Translations under genes and position numbers: made by a program | Notes under the pieces: generated by a model | The model's input: the letters and a program-made list of their open reading frames with translations, nothing else | Database searches by the model: none | What the model was told of the DNA's origin: nothing | Assembly (NCBI GenBank): GCA_902527765.1 | Contig: CABZPW010000005.1 | Coordinates: forward strand, 1-39,648 | Length of the DNA: 39,648 nt | Reading direction: 5' to 3' | Source: Rhodospirillaceae bacterium | GTDB taxonomy: Bacteria > Pseudomonadota > Alphaproteobacteria > TMED109 | In this document: positions 1-7,665 of the stretch, piece by piece | Layout: every line of letters begins with the position of its first letter | Position numbering within the stretch: the first letter of the stretch is position 1

Positions 1-297
1 TCTACAGAAGTTGAAAATGCAATTTATCAATTAAAAAATGTTTTAGAATGTGCAGTTATTGGTATTCCTGACGAAAAATGGGGAGAGGCTGTTCATGCAA
101 TTATTAGATTAAAAGAAAATACGTCTATTGATGAAAAGGAAGTTATAGAACATTGCCATAAAAATATTGCTGGTTTTAAATGTCCAAAATCTGTTTCGTT
201 TAGAGAAGTCCCTATGCCTGTATCAGGAGCTGGAAAAATTTTAAAAACAGAATTAAGAAAACCATTTTGGAAAGACTCAGATAAACAAGTAAACTAA
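1..297 (+). CDS. Acyl-CoA synthetase / AMP-dependent ligase, C-terminal end (partial)
   Basis: This frame is open from the first base of the window to a TAA stop, so only the last 98 residues of the protein are present. They match the C-terminal subdomain of the ANL (AMP-binding) superfamily: the stretch VIGIPDEKWGEAVHA is the usual core, and the segment GAGKILKTELR carries the conserved lysine (in GKILK) that takes part in the adenylation half-reaction. The enzyme would activate a carboxylic acid to its CoA thioester through an acyl-AMP. The substrate cannot be told because the specificity-determining N-terminal domain lies outside the window. The next gene is on the opposite strand and converges on it, so nothing downstream is in the same operon. 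The family call is firm; the substrate is unknown. Confidence 0.88.
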   Translation, partial: STEVENAIYQLKNVLECAVIGIPDEKWGEAVHAIIRLKENTSIDEKEVIEHCHKNIAGFKCPKSVSFREVPMPVSGAGKILKTELRKPFWKDSDKQVN

Positions 298-371
298 TTA
301 CTTTAATTATTTATTAGGCTAAAAACTTTTAACAATTTATAAGCTATAGTAATTATTGTAAAATTTTTTAG

Positions 372-1175
372 TTAATCATTAGTCAAATCGTGTCCTGCTG
401 ATGCAACTAAACCACCATCACATGTAATTGTTTCACCTACAGTATATTGTCCTGCTCTAGATGCTAAAAATATTGCAAGCCCTGCTATATCTTCAGGCAT
501 ACCCACTCTTCCACTTGGGTTTTTTTTAGAAATAATACTATAATCATGCTCAACAGCACTTCCTAACATTTTGCTAGGAAAAGGTCCAGGAGCAATAGCA
601 TTACATATAATGTTATCTTTAATTAATTTAGCAGCTAATACTGAAGTTAGCTTATGCACGGCTGACTTTGCTACGCTGTATGAGTAATTTTCATAGTATG
701 GCGTATTGATGCCATCGATTGAGCCTATATTAATAATTCTAGCCTGATTATCAGATGTTGTATTTTTTTTCAATAAATCTAAAAATTTTTGTACCATAAA
801 AAAAATAGATTTTACGTTTAAATCCATAACCTTATCCCAACCTTCTTCACTAAATTTATGTAAAGGTTCACCCCAAACTGCTCCAGCATTATTAATTAAT
901 ATATCTAAATTATCATTATATTTTTCAAAATTAGTATATAATTGATTAATGCCATTCAAGTCCGAAATGTCAGCTGGAATTGATATACATTCAGATTCAT
1001 ATTTTTCTGATAATTGCTGTGCTGTTGCATCACAGTCTTTAATTTTTCTTGAGCTAATATAAACTTTTGCACCATTTGCTAAGAATCCACTTGCCATCAT
1101 TTCTCCTATACCTCTTGATCCCCCAGTAATCAAAACAACTTTACCCTTAACACCAAATAAATTATTAATATTCAT
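372..1175 (-). CDS. SDR family oxidoreductase (3-oxoacyl-reductase / RhlG-like)
   Basis: This 267-residue protein is a classical short-chain dehydrogenase. It has the cofactor motif TGGSRGIG at residues 17-24, NNAG at 95-98, a catalytic Ser at 152 and the YSVAK active-site motif with Tyr166 and Lys170. SSRK after the second strand suggests NADP(H) preference, because basic residues there usually bind the 2'-phosphate. The N-terminal third resembles RhlG-type 3-oxoacyl reductases, but that is recognition by eye. A start at 1175 is supported by AGGAG a few bases upstream. The gene is divergent from the MDR reductase at 1243, with a 67-bp gap that must hold both promoters, and convergent with the acyl-CoA synthetase. 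A role in reducing a 3-oxoacyl or ketone intermediate fits that neighbour but is inference. Confidence 0.9.
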   Translation of the reverse strand: MNINNLFGVKGKVVLITGGSRGIGEMMASGFLANGAKVYISSRKIKDCDATAQQLSEKYESECISIPADISDLNGINQLYTNFEKYNDNLDILINNAGAVWGEPLHKFSEEGWDKVMDLNVKSIFFMVQKFLDLLKKNTTSDNQARIINIGSIDGINTPYYENYSYSVAKSAVHKLTSVLAAKLIKDNIICNAIAPGPFPSKMLGSAVEHDYSIISKKNPSGRVGMPEDIAGLAIFLASRAGQYTVGETITCDGGLVASAGHDLTND

Positions 1176-1242
1176 AGTAATCTCCTATTAAATTATAATA
1201 TAGTTTATATAAAATACTATTAATAATAACTAATGAAAAAAA

Positions 1243-2238
1243 ATGTATTACAATAATTATATATGTCAAAAACTTGGTAAAATAGAAAACCTAAAGATCA
1301 AAAAAAATAAAAGTGCAGAATTAAAAAAAAATGAGGTGAAACTAAAAGTCTTAGCCATTGGTTTAAATTATGTAGATACATTAATGATTAAAGGAGACTA
1401 TCAACATAAAAATAAATTGCCATTCGTGCCTGGAACAGAAGCTTGTGGAATTATTATTGATGAAAATTGTAACGATAAAAAATTATTAAATAGAAAAGCT
1501 ATTATTTTTACTAAAAGCGGATGTTTTAGTGAGGAAATAATAATTAATATATCACAACTAATTTTATTAGAAAAACAATTTTCTAGTCTAGATGGAGCTT
1601 CTTTTTTTTCTTCAGCACTAACTGCCTACGTAGCTTTATTGGAAAAAGCTAAAATAAAAAAAAATAATTTTATATTAGTAACTGCTGCATCAGGAGGAGT
1701 AGGACAGGCTTGTGTAAAACTTGCTTTGCACTTAAAAGCAAAAGTAATTTGCATAGTAAGTAATAAAAAAAAAGCAGCTTTATTAAAGGAGTTAGGAGTA
1801 GATAAAATTATTTTCATCAATAATGACATTAAAAAAGAAGTAATGGAATTTACTAGCAATAAAGGAGCAGATATAATTATAGATATTAATGGACTATTAA
1901 AGGAAAAAAATATTTTAGGTAGTTTAAGTTGGAATGGTAAATATTTAATAGTTGGTTTTACTAATAACAATATAAGTACTATTAAAACTAATTATATATT
2001 AATTAAAAGCATTCAAATATTTGGAGTAAGAGCAGGTGAATTTTTAAGACGATGCTCAACCATAAAGAAAAAAAAAATTATAAAAAGTATATTTTCTTTA
2101 TATAAAAAAGGAGTTTTTAAAGTAGAAAGATATAGCATTAAACCTTTTAATAAATTAATTTATGAATTAATAAAAATTAGAGATCGTAAATCTATAGGGA
2201 AAATTATTATTAAAACCAAACATTTGGATAATGTATAA
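1243..2238 (+). CDS. Zinc-less MDR reductase, NADPH:quinone oxidoreductase-like
   Basis: The 331-residue protein has the medium-chain dehydrogenase/reductase layout: an N-terminal GroES-like domain (about residues 25-110, with LNYVDTLMIKGDY and a FVPGTEACG loop) and a Rossmann domain from about 140 with AASGGVGQACVKLA. The structural zinc cysteine cluster of alcohol dehydrogenases is not visible, which points to the quinone oxidoreductase / crotonyl-CoA reductase-like branch using NADPH. It is very rich in Lys and Ile, in line with the low-GC genome. No clear ribosome binding site precedes the ATG. Its end overlaps the start of queC by 8 bases, so it probably leads the queuosine operon transcript, although no role in that pathway is known for this family. 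The substrate is unknown. Confidence 0.85.
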   Translation: MYYNNYICQKLGKIENLKIKKNKSAELKKNEVKLKVLAIGLNYVDTLMIKGDYQHKNKLPFVPGTEACGIIIDENCNDKKLLNRKAIIFTKSGCFSEEIIINISQLILLEKQFSSLDGASFFSSALTAYVALLEKAKIKKNNFILVTAASGGVGQACVKLALHLKAKVICIVSNKKKAALLKELGVDKIIFINNDIKKEVMEFTSNKGADIIIDINGLLKEKNILGSLSWNGKYLIVGFTNNNISTIKTNYILIKSIQIFGVRAGEFLRRCSTIKKKKIIKSIFSLYKKGVFKVERYSIKPFNKLIYELIKIRDRKSIGKIIIKTKHLDNV

Positions 2239-2932
2239 AATGGACAAAGTACTTTTAATGTTTTCAGGAGGTCAAGATAGTACAACTGTACTAGGATGGT
2301 GCTTAAATAAATTTAAGGAAATACATTTAATTACTTTTGATTATGGCCAAAAGCATCGAGTAGAAATTAGTTCAGCAAAATCAATTATAAAAAAATTAAA
2401 TAAAAGCTTTACTAAATGGAATAATAAAATTAAAAGCTCCTATGTCTATAAAATCAATAATATAAAAGATTTTAATGAGAATTCTCTAACATCCAATATT
2501 AAAATTAAAGAAGGGAAAGGGTTACCTAACACATTCGTACCAGGAAGAAATATTTTATTTTATACATTAAGTGCTGCCTATGCTTATGATAAGAAAATAA
2601 AACATATAGCCTCAGGTGTATGTCAAACTGACTATTCTGGTTATCCAGATTGTAGAAATAAAACTATTAAATCATTAGAAAAATCCATCAATTTAGGAAT
2701 GGAAAAAAGTTATAAGTTTCATACACCACTAATGTGGAAAGATAAATCTGATATTTGGAAAATGGCAAAACAAATAGGGGGAAAAGATTATTTAAATTTT
2801 ATTATTAAAAATACACATACCTGCTATAAAGGTGATAGAAAAACCTTTCATAAGTGGGGGTATGGATGTAATAAGTGCCCAGCATGCTTATTAAGATCTA
2901 AGGGTTGGAAGAAATTTGCAAAAGATGATTAA
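2231..2932 (+). CDS. queC: 7-cyano-7-deazaguanine synthase QueC
   Basis: QueC converts 7-carboxy-7-deazaguanine to preQ0 using ATP and ammonia, in the cytoplasmic pathway to queuosine. The 233-residue protein has the PP-loop ATP pyrophosphatase motif SGGQDSTT at residues 12-19 and the C-terminal zinc site Cys198, Cys213, Cys216 and Cys219. Length and motifs agree with the family. An alternative ATG at 2240 gives a protein starting MDKVLLMFSGG; it is equally plausible because neither start has a good ribosome binding site. The gene overlaps the MDR gene before it and queE after it, so the genes are almost certainly co-transcribed and translationally coupled. The order queC-queE-queD is a common one. 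No queF (preQ0 reductase), folE or preQ1 riboswitch is seen in the window. Confidence 0.96.
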   Translation: MYKMDKVLLMFSGGQDSTTVLGWCLNKFKEIHLITFDYGQKHRVEISSAKSIIKKLNKSFTKWNNKIKSSYVYKINNIKDFNENSLTSNIKIKEGKGLPNTFVPGRNILFYTLSAAYAYDKKIKHIASGVCQTDYSGYPDCRNKTIKSLEKSINLGMEKSYKFHTPLMWKDKSDIWKMAKQIGGKDYLNFIIKNTHTCYKGDRKTFHKWGYGCNKCPACLLRSKGWKKFAKDD

Positions 2933-3569
2933 AGCTAATAAAATTTACTCAGTTAAAGAAATATTTCTTACTTTACAAGGTGAAGGCTATAACACCGGAA
3001 CACCAGCTGTATTTTGCAGGTTTTCGGGATGTAACCTCTGGAATGGTATAGAAAGAGATAGAAAAAAAGCCGTTTGTTCATTTTGTGATACAGATTTCAA
3101 TGGGGTAGATGGAATTAATGGCGGTAAATATAAATTAGGTGATCTTGTAAAAATAATTAATTCATTATGGCCTAAAAGAAAAAAAAATAAGTTTGTAGTT
3201 TTTACTGGAGGAGAACCAATTTTACAATTAGATAGTAATCTAATAAAAAAAATTAAAAGCTACGGGTTTAAAGTAGCTGTTGAAACAAATGGAACACTTC
3301 CTTTACCTAAAGAGATAGATTGGGTATGTGTTAGTCCAAAGATTAAAAGCAAGCTAATAGTTAAAAAAGGTAATGAAATGAAAGTAGTATATCCTCAGAA
3401 AAATATAATTCTTTCAGAATATGAAAAATTAAATTTTCAACATTTTTACATACAGCCTTTAGAAAACAAAGATGTTGTTTTAAACACTAAAAAAAGCATA
3501 AACTATGTTTTAAAAAACCCTAAATGGAAATTAAGTGTACAATCTCATAAATTTTTAAAAATTAAATAA
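2925..3569 (+). CDS. queE: 7-carboxy-7-deazaguanine synthase QueE (radical SAM)
   Basis: QueE rearranges 6-carboxy-tetrahydropterin to 7-carboxy-7-deazaguanine using S-adenosylmethionine and a 4Fe-4S cluster. From the ATG at 2925 the protein has 214 residues; a TTG nine bases earlier is also in frame, but the ATG is preferred and overlaps the queC stop (ATGATTAA). The N-terminal substrate loop LTLQGEGYNTGTPAVFCR is typical. The cluster motif is CX14CX2C rather than the canonical radical SAM CX3CX2C, an insertion known from one group of QueE enzymes. FTGGEP and the later VETNGT are the usual SAM-binding segments. The stop overlaps the queD start by one base (TAATG). Confidence 0.95.
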   Translation: MIKANKIYSVKEIFLTLQGEGYNTGTPAVFCRFSGCNLWNGIERDRKKAVCSFCDTDFNGVDGINGGKYKLGDLVKIINSLWPKRKKNKFVVFTGGEPILQLDSNLIKKIKSYGFKVAVETNGTLPLPKEIDWVCVSPKIKSKLIVKKGNEMKVVYPQKNIILSEYEKLNFQHFYIQPLENKDVVLNTKKSINYVLKNPKWKLSVQSHKFLKIK

Positions 3570-3934
3570 TGAAAAAAATTATATCAAAAAGTTTTTACTT
3601 TGAAGCTGCTCATAAGCTTATTAATACTGAAAATGAGGAAAATAAAAATATTCATGGCCACTCTTATTTTGTTGAAATATTTATAATAGATAATGACGAC
3701 CAAGTCTCTAAAAAAGGTTTAATATTAGATTTTAGTATTTTTCAAGAAAAAATAAATATAATTAAAAAAGATTTAGATCATAAATACTTAAATGAAATTA
3801 ATGGACTAGAAAATCCTACATTAGAACATATAGGTTTATATATATATGGCGGACTTAAAGAATTAGATTTGCATTTGTATAAAATATTGGTTAAAAGAAA
3901 AAGTTGTGGAGAAACATTTATTCTTGAAGTTTGA
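3569..3934 (+). CDS. queD: 6-carboxy-5,6,7,8-tetrahydropterin synthase QueD-like, catalytic Cys not found
   Basis: The 121-residue protein belongs to the 6-pyruvoyl-tetrahydropterin synthase / QueD family, which converts dihydroneopterin triphosphate to the pterin used by QueE. The three zinc-binding histidines are visible: His15 in FEAAHKL, and His29 and His31 in HGHS. The Asp70-His71 pair (DLDHKYL) of the catalytic triad and Glu115 in the C-terminal CGET motif are present. The catalytic Cys that usually sits four residues before HGH is absent; the linker between His15 and His29 has no Cys and holds Asn25 there. The only Cys is residue 113 near the C terminus. The position at the end of queC-queE supports the assignment. 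Either it uses another nucleophile, or the gene is a divergent subfamily. It abuts the convergent cytochrome gene. Confidence 0.85.
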   Translation: MKKIISKSFYFEAAHKLINTENEENKNIHGHSYFVEIFIIDNDDQVSKKGLILDFSIFQEKINIIKKDLDHKYLNEINGLENPTLEHIGLYIYGGLKELDLHLYKILVKRKSCGETFILEV

Positions 3935-4411
3935 TTATAGTCCTTCACATGACCTTGTTGGTTTACCAAAGAATTTAAGACAATAATCCTTTGAAACTTT
4001 TTGTCCTTGTAAGTCATTAATAATAAAATCTACGACTGCTTCAATTTGTCTCTTATTTAAAAAACTTTTAGCTTGTAGTGGTCTATTTTTATCATCACCT
4101 TCAAAATCAGAAAACTTCATACCAAAACATCTATCATCAACATAAGCTTTTTTATCAAAAAAAGGCATATTTGTGCCAGGTCTACCGCACTCTATTATAG
4201 TAATTAATTGTTCTTTATCAAGACCTGTCTCTCTTAAAGATAAAGCTGCTCCTCCATATCCTGGGCCACCATCACCATGCCATTTATGACATCCCATACA
4301 ATTACCTTTTTTATAAGTAGAAAGCCCGTAGTCAAATTTTGGTGGTTGAGAATAAGCATTATTGTACATTAGAACTAAGAATAGGACTTTTAATATTATA
4401 TTTATTTTCAT
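3935..4411 (-). CDS. Secreted mono-haem c-type cytochrome, partner of the PQQ dehydrogenase
   Basis: This 158-residue protein starts with a hydrophobic signal peptide ending near NNAYS and carries one haem-attachment motif, CMGCH, at residues 38-42. Met82 in GTNMPFF is a likely distal haem ligand. It is therefore a periplasmic class I cytochrome c. It lies two bases after the unknown secreted protein that follows the PQQ alcohol dehydrogenase, and in methylotrophs such dehydrogenases pass electrons to a dedicated cytochrome (XoxG, MxaG). By position this is the likely electron acceptor, but its similarity to XoxG cannot be scored here. No ribosome binding site is evident, so translation is probably coupled to the gene before it. 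Two further cysteines lie near the C terminus. Confidence 0.88.
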   Translation of the reverse strand: MKINIILKVLFLVLMYNNAYSQPPKFDYGLSTYKKGNCMGCHKWHGDGGPGYGGAALSLRETGLDKEQLITIIECGRPGTNMPFFDKKAYVDDRCFGMKFSDFEGDDKNRPLQAKSFLNKRQIEAVVDFIINDLQGQKVSKDYCLKFFGKPTRSCEGL

Positions 4412-4413
4412 GT

Positions 4414-5040
4414 TTATACTTTGTTATTTAATTTAATTTGCAAAAAGGATTTACTTACTAAGTTGTCTCTATTAGATTTATCTCCAACAAAGTAAAACTG
4501 AGACTGAATAGTTATTAATTTATTTTTTACCTGCTTTAGGCATGTGTTATTAACGTATTTTTTTCCTATCTTAATATGATTTTTTTCAGGCGTTCTATTT
4601 GAACATTCCCATCCTTGTGAGCCATATTTAGAATACACTCTAAGCCATAATAAATGAGATTGCTTTCTAAAATAAAATGGTGCTTTTGGATCTGTATTAA
4701 TATTAATTTCTTGCAATATACCGCTTTCATCTACTGCAACATTTATCAATACTGGATGACCTGAAACTTGTGTTCCTTCAAATTCTTCAGTCACTGCAAA
4801 TCTCTCATCATATTCAAATGATATGATATGAAAATCGTTAGAATTTTTTTTACAATTTTTAAAATTTTTCCATTTTAAAATTTCTGTTTTATCTTCACAT
4901 TTTAAATTTACATAACCTCTTTCAGGAATTTCCGTAATGCTTGAACCGACTTTGAAGTCTCTAAGATCTTCAGCATAAGCAGAATTAAAAGAAATGAAAA
5001 ATAAAAGTAAACTATACAGTATTGAAAATATTTTTATCAT
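4414..5040 (-). CDS. Secreted protein of unknown function in the PQQ dehydrogenase cluster
   Basis: I do not recognise this 208-residue protein. It has a clear signal peptide (hydrophobic segment ending FNSAYAED, cleavage near residue 24) and a soluble mature part of mixed beta character with four cysteines that could form disulfides. I place the start at the ATG at 5040; a TTG directly before it is also in frame but has no extra support. It sits between the PQQ dehydrogenase and the cytochrome, the place where XoxJ/MxaJ occurs in methylotrophs. However, it is much shorter than XoxJ (about 270-300 residues) and has no obvious solute-binding-protein features. A role in maturation or activation of the dehydrogenase is only a positional guess. 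A hairpin with a T-tract lies directly before the start. Confidence 0.8.
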   Translation of the reverse strand: MIKIFSILYSLLLFFISFNSAYAEDLRDFKVGSSITEIPERGYVNLKCEDKTEILKWKNFKNCKKNSNDFHIISFEYDERFAVTEEFEGTQVSGHPVLINVAVDESGILQEININTDPKAPFYFRKQSHLLWLRVYSKYGSQGWECSNRTPEKNHIKIGKKYVNNTCLKQVKNKLITIQSQFYFVGDKSNRDNLVSKSFLQIKLNNKV

Positions 5041-5041
5041 C

Positions 5042-5077
5042 AAAAAAAATGGAACCTCTTTCTTAAAGAGGCTCCAT
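5042..5077 (-). terminator. Intercistronic hairpin with T-tract after the PQQ dehydrogenase
   Basis: On the minus strand, two 13-base arms (5065-5077 and 5049-5061) pair perfectly apart from one G-U wobble around a 3-base loop, and eight T follow. This has the form of a Rho-independent terminator and lies 12 bases after the dehydrogenase stop. The wobble is G-U only on the minus strand, which supports that direction. Because the next gene starts right after the T-tract, it probably acts as a partial terminator or 3' stabiliser that keeps dehydrogenase mRNA in excess. Confidence 0.82.
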
Positions 5078-5089
5078 TAATTTTATTGT

Positions 5090-6841
5090 TTATAGACCAA
5101 ACACATAAAGAGTTTGACCAGGCTGAACTTTTTCTAAACCTGGGGTTGAACCTACAAACCATTTAGGCCAAGCTCCACCTAATCCTGCAAGAATAGCAAC
5201 GTATTGCTTACCACCTGCTTCAAAGGTAATTGGAGGAGCATTAACTCCTGTATTAGTTTCAAATGCCCATAACTCTTTTAGGTTATCAGAATCTAATGCT
5301 ACAATTGTTCCATCAGGATGAGATGAGAAAACCAAACCACCTTTAGTAGCTACTAAGCCACCTAATTGAGGATAATCCATATCATACTTAGCAACAACTT
5401 TACCAGAGTTTACATCCATAGCTGTAACACTACCAGTTATTTGTGGTCCCATTTTAGGCCCGCCACCTAACCAGAATTCTCTAGCAACCCATTCTTTTTC
5501 TTGAGGAACATTCACGTGCATAGCACAGCTCTCAATAACCGGAATGTAGTACATATTTCTGTCCGGATCGTATGCGGTTGGAGGCCAGTTCTTTCCTCCC
5601 ATGTTACCTGGACATGATGTTGCTTCTGGCTGCGCTCTAAATGCACTTGAAGAAGGAACATATCTTTGAACATCCTTGTTAGGATCATAATCTAAAGGTC
5701 TTCCTGTATACTTATCTAAGCCAGCTGTCCAGTCAAGTTTTTTAACAAAAGGTGTTCCCCATAAAAACTTTCCTGATTCTCTGTCAAGAGCATAAGCAAA
5801 ACCATTTCTATCCGCATGCAAAACAGCTTTGGTTTTCTTTCCAAAAATTTTTGCATCTACTAATGTTTGCTCATTTACTCCATCAAAATCATAAGGATCG
5901 TTTGGCGTATATTGGAAATACCATTTTATTTTTCCAGAATCTGCATCTAAAGCTAAGACACTATTACTGTAAAGATTATCACCTGGACGATATTCATTAT
6001 CCCAGTCAGGACCAGGGTTACCAACACCCCAATAAATAACATCTAAGTCAGGATCGTAGGAACCTACAACCCAAGTTGATCCACCACCGTGCATCCAAGC
6101 ATCCTTACTATGTGCTTCAGGACCTTGTTTCCATGTATCTCCTCCAGGCTCATCTGGTGCAGGAATAGTGTAGGTTCTCCAATTCTTAGAACCGTCAGCT
6201 AAATTAGTAGAATGTAACCATCCTCTAATTCCATACTCAGCTCCCGCTACTCCGGTAATAGCAGAGTTTTTTACAACTAATGGAGCAGCAGTTATAACTT
6301 CAGCAATACTTGCATCAGCTAATTGTACTTCTTGCTCAATTTCACCTGAGTCTTTATTTGTAACAATTAATCTTCCATCAAGAGTGTGTGAAACTACTTT
6401 GTTATCTATAAGAGCTACACCTCTATTATTAATTCCACAACAAGTTACAGCACCAGGAAAATCATGATCAGTATCTGGATTCATTTTCCAAACTAATTTT
6501 CCATTTTTAGTGGCATCAAACTTATAAACTGATCCCCAACCATCTGTAACATACATAAAACCATCTTCAACAATTGGTGTGCCTTCTAATCCAGCGTGAT
6601 CCCATATTCCACCGCCTTCAATTCCACCAATCATTGCAGTCCATGCAACTTTGAGCTTTTTGACGTTCTTTTTATTTATATCATCTAACCCCGAAAATCT
6701 ATGACCATCAAGTGAACCATGATGAGTCAACCAATTTTGAGGTGCTTTTTTTGCATTTAATATATCATCCCAGCTAGTATTAGCGAATGTGTTGAATGAA
6801 AATACTAAAGCAAAAATAGTAGTAATTATATACTTTATCAT
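5090..6841 (-). CDS. PQQ-dependent alcohol dehydrogenase, predicted lanthanide type
   Basis: This 583-residue periplasmic quinoprotein has a signal peptide (cleavage near residue 20, NTFANTSW) and the eight-bladed propeller pattern of the methanol/ethanol dehydrogenase family. Visible active-site features are the vicinal disulfide Cys134-Cys135, the metal ligands Glu202 (GAEYGIRG) and Asn275 (GNPGP), the catalytic base Asp318 and Arg345 in ADRNG. Asp318 and Arg345 are 27 apart, as in MxaF. Asp320, two residues after the base (motif DFD), matches the extra aspartate of XoxF/ExaF lanthanide enzymes where calcium MxaF has Ala. There is no C-terminal haem domain, so it needs a separate cytochrome, supplied two genes downstream. 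GGGAGG lies four bases before the ATG. The alcohol oxidised is not known. Confidence 0.93.
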   Translation of the reverse strand: MIKYIITTIFALVFSFNTFANTSWDDILNAKKAPQNWLTHHGSLDGHRFSGLDDINKKNVKKLKVAWTAMIGGIEGGGIWDHAGLEGTPIVEDGFMYVTDGWGSVYKFDATKNGKLVWKMNPDTDHDFPGAVTCCGINNRGVALIDNKVVSHTLDGRLIVTNKDSGEIEQEVQLADASIAEVITAAPLVVKNSAITGVAGAEYGIRGWLHSTNLADGSKNWRTYTIPAPDEPGGDTWKQGPEAHSKDAWMHGGGSTWVVGSYDPDLDVIYWGVGNPGPDWDNEYRPGDNLYSNSVLALDADSGKIKWYFQYTPNDPYDFDGVNEQTLVDAKIFGKKTKAVLHADRNGFAYALDRESGKFLWGTPFVKKLDWTAGLDKYTGRPLDYDPNKDVQRYVPSSSAFRAQPEATSCPGNMGGKNWPPTAYDPDRNMYYIPVIESCAMHVNVPQEKEWVAREFWLGGGPKMGPQITGSVTAMDVNSGKVVAKYDMDYPQLGGLVATKGGLVFSSHPDGTIVALDSDNLKELWAFETNTGVNAPPITFEAGGKQYVAILAGLGGAWPKWFVGSTPGLEKVQPGQTLYVFGL

Positions 6842-6874
6842 TAAACCTCCCTTTAGTTATTAATAATAATAATA

Positions 6875-6902
6875 ATATTAATAGGTTTAAACAATAGGTC
6901 AA
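6875..6902 (-). promoter_or_regulatory. Possible sigma-70 promoter for the PQQ dehydrogenase
   Basis: Read on the minus strand, TTGACC (6902-6897) and TAATAT (6880-6875) are separated by 16 bases, about 30-60 bases before the dehydrogenase start. The -35 box has one mismatch and the -10 box two, in a very AT-rich stretch where such matches occur by chance. It is a candidate only. Confidence 0.35.
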
Positions 6903-7008
6903 GTCTATAATAGACCAAACAGTATAAAAAATAATACTAATTATCAATTTTAATGTTTGTGCTATAAAAAAATACTTGTACTATATGCTTTAATAATGGG
7001 AGAAAATT

Positions 7009-7650
7009 TTGGAAAATAATGGCTTATCAAACGAAAATGACGTTGTATTTCGAGATGTAATACTATTAGCGTTAACAGGCTTTATTTCAATGGTGATTCT
7101 TTTAATACCTTTTGTTAACCCTCCCACAGAGGAAGAATCATCTTCTACTCCTCCAGGTAATGTTATAGTAGAGCTCTTTTGGGATGATAAAAGAGATGTG
7201 GATATAGACTTATGGGTGCAAGCTCCTGATGACATACCGGTAGGTTATTCAAATAAAGGTGGATTATTTTTCAACCTACTTAGGGATGATTTAGGTATTT
7301 ATAAAGATAATTCTCCTGTTAATTATGAGGTTTCATATTCTAGAGGAATTAGTGATGGAGTTTACATTGCAAATGTGCACCTTTATAGAGAAGATAAAGC
7401 TCCTTTTCAACCTATAATTGCAGAATTATTAGTTTCAGTTGTTGACCCTGATTCTAATAAAAGAAAGCAGATTCTCAGAACTTCAAAAAAGCTCGAAGAA
7501 ATAGGAAAGGAAATTACTGTTTTTCAATTTGAACTGGACAAGAAGGGAAAACTAAATAAAAACTCTATAAATAATAAATATGTGATGCTTAGATCAGGTA
7601 ATAAGGATTCTGTTGATTTAATAAACAATGACGAACTTTCAAATAATTAA
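7009..7650 (+). CDS. ExbD-like membrane protein with DIDLWV-type periplasmic domain (first copy)
   Basis: I do not know a named family for this 213-residue protein. It starts at a TTG preceded by GGGAG with six bases between, which decides the start. Residues 17-37 form one membrane helix introduced by FRDVILL; Asp16 sits where ExbD and TolR have their proton-path aspartate (FIDVML in ExbD). After a Pro/Glu/Ser linker (38-50) comes a beta-rich domain of about 150 residues with VELFWDD, DIDLWVQAP, VGYSNKGG and FNLLRDD. Topology would be N-in with the large domain in the periplasm. A paralogue with the same layout lies at 8284, and the channel-like gene lies between them. The ExbD-like role is inferred from topology, the aspartate and the neighbour. 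Confidence 0.75.
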   Translation: MENNGLSNENDVVFRDVILLALTGFISMVILLIPFVNPPTEEESSSTPPGNVIVELFWDDKRDVDIDLWVQAPDDIPVGYSNKGGLFFNLLRDDLGIYKDNSPVNYEVSYSRGISDGVYIANVHLYREDKAPFQPIIAELLVSVVDPDSNKRKQILRTSKKLEEIGKEITVFQFELDKKGKLNKNSINNKYVMLRSGNKDSVDLINNDELSNN

Positions 7651-7665
7651 AATAAAGGAATAATA

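Noticed and set aside
1626-1970. Open frame of 114 codons on the minus strand inside the MDR gene
   Set aside because: It lies wholly inside a well-supported gene on the other strand, has a low-complexity composition mirroring Lys/Ile codons and shows no ribosome binding site.
5752-6039. Open frame of 95 codons on the plus strand inside the PQQ dehydrogenase gene
   Set aside because: It is antisense to conserved active-site regions and has no ribosome binding site or family motif.
6859-6880. Short run of TAA/AAT repeats in the gap before the PQQ dehydrogenase
   Set aside because: About five copies of a triplet in a very AT-rich promoter region; no sign of a functional repeat or an array.
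6906-6911. Perfect TATAAT on the plus strand as a -10 box for the ExbB/D-like operon
   Set aside because: No acceptable -35 box lies 16-18 bases upstream, and in this AT-rich gap a chance match is likely.
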